NCBI GenBank assembly: GCA_035700805.1
Contig: DASSOG010000026.1
Location: 57,051 to 121,050, forward strand
Reading direction: 5' to 3'
Source of the DNA: JAGWRI01 sp035700805
GTDB lineage: Bacteria; Gemmatimonadota; Gemmatimonadetes; Gemmatimonadales; Gemmatimonadaceae
DNA length: 64,000 bases
How positions within the stretch are numbered: the first letter of the stretch is position 1; every line of letters begins with the position of its first letter. The position numbers were made by a program, and so were the translations under genes. The notes below the pieces were generated by a model. That model saw only the letters and a program-made list of their open reading frames with translations, was not told the DNA's origin and did no database searches. Positions 9,482 through 18,300 of this stretch are shown here, one piece after another.

Positions 9482-9517
9482 GGCGGTGGGGCCGGCGGTC
9501 AGGCCGGCCCCACCGCC
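9482..9517 (-). terminator. Strong hairpin after the M1 peptidase gene
   Basis: A perfect 15-bp inverted repeat (arms 9482-9496 and 9503-9517, loop of 6) sits between the M1 peptidase stop and the amidase start. On the minus strand no U-run follows, so it may be a Rho-independent-like terminator without tail, an mRNA 3'-end stabiliser or an attenuator before the amidase gene. Confidence 0.5.
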
Positions 9518-9533
9518 GCGGTTAAGCGGCGCG

Positions 9534-11453
9534 CTACCTGGCCGTCCAGGTGTTGTTGGCGGGATACGCATCCACCCAGATGCCGCCGTCGATGCTCACG
9601 GACTTGAGCGTCTTGCCCGTGCGCACGGTCACGGCGGTCTGTTGCTGGTTGTGTTCCCACACGGCGGGGGTCTGGTGCTGGCGCTGCGTGGAGCCGTCGG
9701 TGTACATGAGCACCAGGTCGAACGGCGCGTCCATGCCGCCCAGGTTGCCGACCGTCACCGCGTAGCCGCCGCGTGACTTCTTCACGTCCTGGACGGCCAG
9801 GTCGATGTAGTTGGTGGTGAAGTACCAGTTGTGCCAGAACCAGTCGAGCGGGCGCCCCGTCACGTTGTCGAACGTATAGAAGAAGTCCCATGGCGTGGGA
9901 TGCTTGCCGTTCCAGCGCGTCATGTACGCGTGCAGGGCTTTCTTGAACAGGGAGTCCCCGAGCAGGTCCTTCATGGCCAGGTAGCCCAGCGAGGGCTTGC
10001 CGTAGGCATTGGGGCCGTAGGAGCTCCCGGTGAGCGCGTCGGCCGGCGTGATGATGGGCAGGTCCTGGAGGGGCGACGGGTTGCGCGCCCAGCCGTTCAC
10101 GCGAAACGACTTGTAGAGCGCCATGGCGCTGTCCGGTCCCATGTCCACCTGGTTGATGAGGTATTCAAAGGTGGTGGCCCAGCCTTCATCCATGAAGGCA
10201 TATCGTGTCTCGTTGATGCCCATGTAGAAGGGCATGTACGTATGGGCCAGCTCGTGCGCCACTACGAACTGCGCGAAGGCCGGAGAGCCATAGGACTCGT
10301 CGTTGACCATCATGGGATATTCCATGCCGGCCCCGCCCTGGAATATGGAAGTTTTCTCGTATGGGTAGGGCACGCCGGGCCACTGGTGCGACAGGAAGTC
10401 CAGCGCGTGCCGGCCGAACTGCACCATCTCGTGGAAGTCGCTGGCGGTGTCGTTGTAGGCCGACTGCACGCTGGCGCGGCGCCTGGCCGCGTCGTCCACC
10501 AGCACGCTGGCTGCGTCCCAGTCGTAGTGGTCGCTCAGGCCAAACGCCATGTCGGGCACGTTGCTGGCGGTGAAGTGCCAGCTGTTCATGGCCTGCTGGG
10601 TGGTGATGGTGCCACTGCCCACCTGGATCCCGGTGGCCACGTGGATGGTGGTGTCCGACGTGAACGACTGCTGGTAGCGTTGCAGCGCCGCCGGTTGCAG
10701 GAGCTGCGCGGCGTTGGTCAGCGTACCCGTGCCCCACACCACGTAGTTGGCGGGCACGTTCACGGTCACGTCATAGTCGTTGAAGTCACTGTAGAACTCG
10801 TGCCCCATGTGCGGCATCGTGTCCCAGCCGTTGTAGTCGTCGTACACCGACACGCGCGGGTAGAAGTAGGCGATGAAGTACGTGGTGGAGTCGATGACGC
10901 CCTGGCGTCCCGGCTGCAGCGGCAGGTCGTACCACCAGGAGAAGTCCAGTTCCACGGACTCGTGCGGCGCCAGCTTCACGGGGAGCCGCGCGACGGCGTT
11001 GGTGAACACCGTGGGGCTCCGGTTCCACGGCTGCAGCTTGCCGTTCACGGCGAAGGAGCGGATGTGGACGCCAGACGTGATGGCGTCGGGCGCCGCGCCG
11101 CCGTCGCGCGGCGCTCCCGGCTTGTGGTTGTTGGGAAACAGCTTGAACACCAGCATCGGCAGCGTGTCGGGGCTGTTGTTCAGGTACGTGATGTGTTCGG
11201 TGCCGCTCACGCGCGGGTCCGGCGGGCTGGTGGCAATGGTGATCTGGTAACGCGCGCGGTTCTGCCAGTAGCTGGCGCCGGGCATGCCGGTGGTGAGGCG
11301 GGTGCCCGCGGCGTACGCCTGCTTCACGGCGCGTGGCATGGGCAGCGACTGCGCGGATGCCGCGGCCGGTAGCCCGATCATCAGGACAAGCGCGACGAAC
11401 GCGACGGCCCTGGCGGCCGCGCCCCGCGATGAGTTTGAACGATTCACGTGCAT
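9534..11453 (-). CDS. M1-family zinc metallopeptidase, exported
   Basis: A 639-residue gluzincin aminopeptidase-type protein. The N-terminus has a Sec signal ending near ASAQS (residues 32-36). The zinc site HELAH is at 400-404 with the third ligand Glu423 (DEGWA), 19 residues on, as in M1. The exopeptidase motif is GAGMEYP (375-381) instead of the usual GAMEN, a common variant in secreted M1 proteins of soil bacteria. A C-terminal domain gives ordinary family length. Likely periplasmic or secreted peptide degradation. Start ATG at 11453 with a GGGG stretch about 10 bases upstream. It follows the FabL-like gene by 98 bp on the same strand, so read-through from the lipid operon is possible but not shown. 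Confidence 0.92.
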   Translation of the reverse strand: MHVNRSNSSRGAAARAVAFVALVLMIGLPAAASAQSLPMPRAVKQAYAAGTRLTTGMPGASYWQNRARYQITIATSPPDPRVSGTEHITYLNNSPDTLPMLVFKLFPNNHKPGAPRDGGAAPDAITSGVHIRSFAVNGKLQPWNRSPTVFTNAVARLPVKLAPHESVELDFSWWYDLPLQPGRQGVIDSTTYFIAYFYPRVSVYDDYNGWDTMPHMGHEFYSDFNDYDVTVNVPANYVVWGTGTLTNAAQLLQPAALQRYQQSFTSDTTIHVATGIQVGSGTITTQQAMNSWHFTASNVPDMAFGLSDHYDWDAASVLVDDAARRRASVQSAYNDTASDFHEMVQFGRHALDFLSHQWPGVPYPYEKTSIFQGGAGMEYPMMVNDESYGSPAFAQFVVAHELAHTYMPFYMGINETRYAFMDEGWATTFEYLINQVDMGPDSAMALYKSFRVNGWARNPSPLQDLPIITPADALTGSSYGPNAYGKPSLGYLAMKDLLGDSLFKKALHAYMTRWNGKHPTPWDFFYTFDNVTGRPLDWFWHNWYFTTNYIDLAVQDVKKSRGGYAVTVGNLGGMDAPFDLVLMYTDGSTQRQHQTPAVWEHNQQQTAVTVRTGKTLKSVSIDGGIWVDAYPANNTWTAR

Positions 11454-11551
11454 GCTGTGAATTCCCCGTGGTGAATGGAACGCAATGGGAGGCCGGGCAT
11501 TTGCTGGCCGGCCTCCCTGATATACTGCGCATCGTGCTGGGCTGCCGGAAG

Positions 11552-12307
11552 CTACGCCCGCAGGCTTGCCCCGCCATCCACCACGACGGTCTGTCCCTGG
11601 ATGAGATCGCTGGCCGGGCTGCTCAGGAAGACCACCGTGTCGGCCACGTCGTCAGGAGTGAGCGGACGCCCGTTCACCATCATCGCGGCCTGGGCCTTCT
11701 CAAACGCGGCATCGGGCACGACCTGCGTGGCGCCGGTGCGCACCAGGCCGGCCAGCACCACGTTGAAATTCACGTGCGCGCCCAGTTCGAGGGCCAGGTA
11801 GCGCACCAGGCTCTCGAGCGCCGCCTTGGAGGTGCCGATGGTGGCGTACGCGTCGAGCGCTCGGTGCGAGCCGTGGCTGGACAGGGCCACCACCTTGGCG
11901 CGTCCCTCGGCCTGCTGGAGCAGCGGGTACGCGGCCTGCGTCAGCATGAGCAGTGGAGTGACGTTGGTCGCCATGGCGGCCTGGATGTGCTGCGGCGTGG
12001 TCTCCATCACCGTCCGGAATCCGCCGGACGCCACGTTGCTCACCAGCACGTCGAGCCGGCCGAACTCCTTGCCGATGTACTCCACCATCGCGTTCACGTC
12101 GTCGGGTTCGCTCACATCGGCCTTCACCACGGCGGCCTGTCGTCCCAGGGCGCGGATTTCCTCGGCCACTTCGGCGGCGGCCGCGCGAGAGGTCAGGTAG
12201 TTCACTGCCACGTCGGCTCCGGCGCGCGCCAGGTGCAGCGCGCAGGCGCGCCCGATCCCGCGCGACGCGCCGGTGACCAGGCAAAATTTTCCGGTGAGGT
12301 CGCTCAC
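11552..12307 (-). CDS. FabL-type enoyl-ACP reductase (SDR family)
   Basis: NAD(P)H-dependent short-chain dehydrogenase of 251 residues. The cofactor motif TGASRGIG is at 12-19. The active site is Tyr154-x6-Lys161 rather than Tyr-x3-Lys; this wider spacing, with the surrounding SSHGSHRALDAYATIGTSKAA pattern read in two overlapping parts and the ending GQTVVVDGGASL, is typical of enoyl-ACP reductase III (FabL). The start overlaps the megasynthase stop as ATGA, so it is very probably made with it. Inference: it supplies in trans the enoyl reduction that the megasynthase lacks. A ketoreductase role is less likely because a KR is already built in. Confidence 0.85.
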   Translation of the reverse strand: MSDLTGKFCLVTGASRGIGRACALHLARAGADVAVNYLTSRAAAAEVAEEIRALGRQAAVVKADVSEPDDVNAMVEYIGKEFGRLDVLVSNVASGGFRTVMETTPQHIQAAMATNVTPLLMLTQAAYPLLQQAEGRAKVVALSSHGSHRALDAYATIGTSKAALESLVRYLALELGAHVNFNVVLAGLVRTGATQVVPDAAFEKAQAAMMVNGRPLTPDDVADTVVFLSSPASDLIQGQTVVVDGGASLRA

Positions 12308-15300
12308 TCCGTGGCCCCGCTGGTGGCGGCCATGGCCATGGCGGGCGCCGCGAGGCGCGCAATGCGGTATCCCTGCGCGTCGATGAGCGTGGTGCCGTCG
12401 GCGCCGTACAGCCGGAAGTCAAAGCAGCCGCTCTCCTCCGTCTGCTCGCGCGCCACCACATGCACCAGGCAGTCCTCGCGCGGCAGCGGGAAGCGTCCCA
12501 CGGTCAGGCGATCGATGCCGGCCGGGATGGAGTGCACCTGCCGCCGCGACCATGCCAGGCATGCGGTGGCGTAGAAGCACGCATCGAGCACCGCCGGGTG
12601 CACACGCCAGCCCACCGCGGGCCGGCTCATGCCGCCCACCTCCACCACCGCCGGGGCCACCACCGTTCCCCACAACCCGTCCTCCGTGAGCGAGAACCGC
12701 CGGAGCGACTGGAACGCCGGCCCATGGTGGAAGCGGCCGCCGCTGTTGTATACGAGTTTCTGCCAGGGCCCGCGTGGCGCGTTCCCATTGAGGTGCGGCA
12801 GCTCCAGGGAGGCCGGGTCGAGGCGCGTGAAGCTGGCATGGAGGATCGGCCGGTCGGCCTGCAGCAGCGTGCCGTCGCGCGCGTGGAAGTCGCTGACGAC
12901 GTCACACGTCACCGCCCCGGCCCCGCCCGTCGCCGTGCGCACGCGCACCACCTGCTTGCGCCCGTCGGGAAAGCGCAGGCCGTTGGTGATGGTCACCGGC
13001 TGTACCGTGAAGGGCGCATTGGGGTCGTCCAGCGCGGCCTCCGCGGCCAGTTCCAGCCCGACCACAAAGGGCAGCAGCGGCCGGCCATCCAGGCGGTGAT
13101 CCACCAGGAAGGCGTCCTTTTCCGGGTCCAGCGTACATGCGAATTCCCGCATGTCGCCCAGCTCCGCCGCCGGCGCGTGGTCGAGCAACGGGCGTACGAC
13201 GCCATCCACCGCGGCGGCGCTCGCCTCTTCCGAGTAGAACCGCGCGAAGTAGCGCTCCTGCGTGATGAGCACCTCGGCCTCGGGCGCCCCCGCCTGCAGC
13301 TCGCGGATCAGGTGGTCCACACCCTCCACGGCGGGCATGAACTCCATGTCCACCATCTGCAGGCCAAGCTGGGTCTCGGCCTTGGTGGCCATGCCCACGT
13401 CGCCCCAGGCGTGCCAGTGGAACGTGACCGACGCCACTTCCGGTCGCTTGCCGCGGTACCAGTCCACCAGCTTGGCCATCATGTCGTTGGCGGCGGAGTA
13501 GTCCGCGTGCCCGTTGGCGCCAAACCGCCCGCTCACCGAGCCGAAGGCCACGAAGTGCTTGATGGGGTCGTGCTGCGTGGCATCCATCAGCGCGAGCGTC
13601 CCGTCCACCTTGGCGCGGAAGCACTGGTCCACGCGCGCGGGGTCCTTCTGCTCGAACTTGGCGTCGCGGCTGGCGCCGGCGCCGTGGAGGATGCCGTCAA
13701 TGGGGCCACGGGCACGGACGTCGGCCAGCACGCGTTCCAGCGCGGCCTGGTCGGAGATGTCGCACGAGTGATACGTGGCGTCCACACCGAGCGCCTTCAG
13801 GGCGTCGAGGGTTTCCTCGAGTTCCAGGTTCTTCTGCGCGCGCTCCCAGGCCTTCACCGCATTGCCGCCCCGCGCCCGCGCCTCTTCCATCACCAGCAAC
13901 TTGAGCTCGCGGCGCTGGGTGGTCCACATCGCGCGCCACTGATCGCGCAATTCGATGCGCGTGATGCGCCCCACCAGGTGCAACTCCAGGTTGAAGCGCA
14001 GGGCCAGCTCGCGCGACACATAGGCGGTGATGCCGCGCGCGCCACCGGTGCACACCCAGCGCCCGCCAATCGCCACTGGAGCCGCGGGAGTCCGCAGGTC
14101 CTGCTGCACCGGTCGCACCACCCGTCGCACGCCATGGCTTATGGCAGTCTCCGCCTCGTACGACGGGATGGCGAGCTCCCGCAGCGCGGCATCCACCACG
14201 GCCTCCGCTGATTCGTGGGACGCGGCGTCCACCAGCTTCACGGGCAGGTGGCGGTAGCCCGCCACCCACGCCTCGATGGAGATGGCCTTGAAGAGCCCCG
14301 GCAGCACGCCACTCTCAAACGACTCCGGCTGTCCGGCAAATCCAAAGTCGCCGCCGAGTGCCGTGAGACCAACCAGCGTGGCATCGTCGAACAGGTCGTC
14401 GCGCTTGACCAGGCTGATCCACCGCTGGCAGACCGCAAAGGGCATCATGAGGATACGCTCACGGCGCCGGGCCCACTGCGCGGCATCCAGCGTACGCACG
14501 GCGTCGGCGTCACGCCCCAGGCTGATGAACAGGTGGGGAATGGGGCCGGCGGCCCACAGCCGCTCGAGTTCGTCGGCCGCGTCGCGCGACGAGCCGCCCG
14601 GCGTGATCGCGTGCACGACCACCCCGTCCGCCGCCAGCCGCTCTCGCAGGCGCCGGGCCACGGGGTCGTCGCCCACCACGAGCGCCGTGCCCGTGATCCG
14701 CCGGCCGGCAAAGTTCCCGGGCAGCGGCAGGCTGGCCATGCGCATCACGTAGCGGCGGCTCCTGGGCGCGGCGTGTTCGCCGGCGGCGGCAGGTGGGGAC
14801 GGCGCGGCCTCAGGCGAGCTGGGCGCCGTACTCATTTCGGTTGGGTTGCACCCATGCCGCACCCGGTATGCCACCAGGTTGCCGATGTGCACGCCACTGC
14901 CGTCGGCCAGGCCACGCAGTTCCTCAAGTTCAGGCCCGGTGAGCGTGGCGCGGGCCTCCGCGGCGGTGCGAACGGATTCGTGCGCGGCACCTTCCAGCGC
15001 CTCGCGCTTCAGGTGCGCGCGAACCGTGGCCGCGTGGCGGTGCCCAAGCTGGAACCCGGCATCGTACCGCGGGTGCGCGGGCGGTCTGGACTCGGTAGCC
15101 AATGGCGAGGCCGGTGCTGACGCTTCACCGCCGGTGGACGACGCGCGCTGGAAATAGCCCAGCAACTCGCGCAGCGTGCGCAACCGGGCCAGCGTGGCGG
15201 CGTCGCTCGCAATGGAAGTGACGGCGAGCGCCTCGCCCACCTCGCCGACGAGCTGCGTGCGCTTGATGCTGTCGAGGCCCAGGTCTGCTTCAAGGTCCCA

Positions 15301-18300
15301 ATCGAGGCTGATGGCTTCGCGTGGGTATCCGGTGAGGTCCACGACGAAATCCAGCAGGAGGCGCGCGATGGCGGAGTCGCCGTCGGACGGCCCGGTGGCG
15401 GCCGCCGGGGTCTCCACCTCCTGCTGTGCTTGCACTGCCGGTGCGGCCGCGGCTTCGGCGCGGCGCTTCTGTCGGCGGGCGGTGGTGGCGTCAAACTCGA
15501 CGACCGTGCCGGCGGCGGCGCGGAGGGGCGCGGGTTCGCGGTCCCTCGGCTCGACGGCCCCGATGCACTCCAGCGCGGCGTGCACGCGTTCGAGCTGTTC
15601 CCATCCGCCGCGCTGCCGGTGATCGGTGCCCACGCACACCACGGCCGTGCCCACGATCTGGCGGTGGAGGCGGGTGAGGACCTGGCTGGGGCCCACCTCC
15701 ACCAGCGCGCCCACACCGTCCTCACGCAGGCGCGCGATCAGCGCCGGATACTCCAGGGGTTCGGCGATCTGGGCCACGAGGTTCTCGACGAACTCCCGCG
15801 GCTGCGACACCTGTGCGCGCGAGACGTTGCTGTAGAACAGGCGCGTCGGGGGCCGCAGGGACTCGCGCTCGAGCGCGGCGCGCAGGGCGGGCTGCGCGGC
15901 GGCCACCAGCGGCGAATGGAGCGCGCCGGGTACGCGAAGCGGCGTGGAGGCGATGCCACGGGCGCGGAGCAGCGCCGCGAACGCCGAGAGGTCGGGCTGG
16001 AGTCCGCCCACCACCGTCTGCTCCGGCGCGTTGGAATGCGTGATGAACAACTCGCGCGACTGTCCGGCCACGAGGCTCCGCACATCTTCCACCGAGGCCT
16101 GGATGGACAGGAGTCCGCCGTCGGGGTTGGCGCTTCCCAATGCGCGCGCCCGCTCGAGCGTGACGCGAATGGCCTGTTCCAGCGTGAACACGCGCGCGGC
16201 CACCATCGCCGGGATCTCACCGAAGCTGTGGCCGGCCACGCAATCGGGCTCAATACCGCTTTCCGTAATCGCCGCGAACATGATCATGTCCGCCACCAGC
16301 ACCGCGACCTGGGTCGTCACGGGGTCCGCGTCCAGGGACGCGCCCTCGCGCCATGCGAGTTCCGCAAAGCTCCCGAGCCCCGCGGCTGACAGGTGCCGGT
16401 CGGCTTCCTCCATCGCCCGCCGGGCCGCCGGCGAGTACTCCACCAGGTCGCGCAGCATGCCGGGGTATTGCGAGCCCTGTCCGGGGAAGATGAACGCCAC
16501 GCGCGGGCGCACCGGCGCCACCTCGCCAAAGAAGACGCCCTGGTCCTCGAGCAGCGCGCGGGCGCCTGGCGCATCGCCCAGCGACTCGGCGAGCGCCAGC
16601 CGCGCGGGCAGTTCGCCCGGGTGGGAGGCCACCGCGGCAAAGCGGAAGCGATCCTCGGGCCCGAATGAGCCGGACGTTCCCACGCCGTAGAGCAGCTTCT
16701 CGCGCAGGCGGGCGCGCGAGGGCGCGCCCAGCGTGACACGTCGGGCAGTCCGTGGGATGGGAGCCGGGGCCGGCCCCAGCAGCACATGGCCGGCGAGCCC
16801 ACTGCCGGAGAGTGACTGCACGCCCTCCACGCCGGCCGCCGGTTGCAGGGTTGAGCGGATGATCGAGACGACACCCTCCGCCGGGCCCAGGTGGCCGATG
16901 AGACTCGACAGGACCGGCGCGCGTTCCTCACCCGCCGGCAACACCCCGGACCACCCATGGTCCGAGGCCGCGCGGCGCGCGACCGTGCCGGATTCCAGCG
17001 CTATCACCTGCCCGGGTTCCAGGCCGGCCGCCTGCACCGCCCGCTGCACCGATGTGCGCGCGGCCGTCGCGAGATCGGACGCATGGTAGCTGAGCGCCTC
17101 GCCGAACAGGATACCGAGAATCGTATTGCCATCGCGCCGGGCATCGGAGAGGCGCTTGAGCACCACCGCGCCCACGCCCTCACCCGGCAGGTCGTCCGGC
17201 GGGCGCAGGCTGCGGCGGAGCGCCGCGGCCTCGAAGCTCGGCAGGTCGAGCGCGCGCTGTGCCCCGGCACACACCACTGCGGCGCAGGCGTTGCCGCGCA
17301 GCAGGTTGCAGGCCGTTGCCAGCGCCGAGAACGATGACGCGTCGCCGGCGTCGATGGCCAGCGCACCGCCTTCGAGGTCGAAGGCCTTGGTGATGCGCGA
17401 GGCGAGGGTGCTGCTGGTGAAGCTGCCGGTGACGTCGTTGGCCGCCGGGAAGGCCTCGCCGAAGGCCTGCTCATAGGCCTCGCGGATGGTGTGCCGCGAG
17501 GCTTCATCCACCCCGGTTTCGGCCAGCGCGAGATCCAGGCACTGCCGGATTTCGGGAAAGCGCAGTCCGGCCAGCAACTGGTGCCCGAACTCGCCGCCGA
17601 ACGCCGTGCCCACGACGACCGCCGTATTCGGGTGGTCCACCGTGCCGGCTTCGTGCAGTGCCTGTTCCGCGGCGTCCAGCAGCATGAACTGCAGCGGATT
17701 GGCCGCGGCCATCTGCTTGGGCGGTACGCGATGGCGGACGGAGTCGTACACGTAATCGCGCACGTACCCGCCGCGGTTGGTCGGGGCGGTCCACGGCTCC
17801 GCGGCGTCGCTGACGCCGATGCCGGGCGGCCAGCGCGACTCGGGTGCGTCGCCGACGGCGGTGGTCCCCTGTTTCAGGAACGCGGCAAAGCCGGGCACGT
17901 CGCGAGCGCCCGGCAGCACCACGCCGCGTCCCACGATGGCGATGGGTTCGTGCGAGGGGCTCGGCACGTCGGCAACGGGCGCGGGGTCCGTCGGCTCCTC
18001 CACGATCAGGTGCACGTTGAGGCCGCCAATGCCAAAGGCGCTCACTGCCGCGCGGCGGACGTCGCCCTCTGGGCGTTCCCACGCGCGCGCGCTCCGCACG
18101 ACGTCAAAGGGCACGCTGGTCCAGTCGATGGTCCTATTGAGCGTATTGATATTGACCGTGGGTGGAATGACCCCATGCCGCATGGCCAGCACCACCTTGA
18201 GCAGGCTGGACAGGCCCGCGGTCTCCAGCGTGTGGCCGATGTTGGACTTGACGCTGCCAATGGGGATGCGCGTACCCTTCAGGTGCGGCCCGAAGAATTC

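Noticed and set aside
12460..14211. 583-residue plus-strand frame within the megasynthase
   Set aside because: Shadow of the KR and DH region; no start context or domain.
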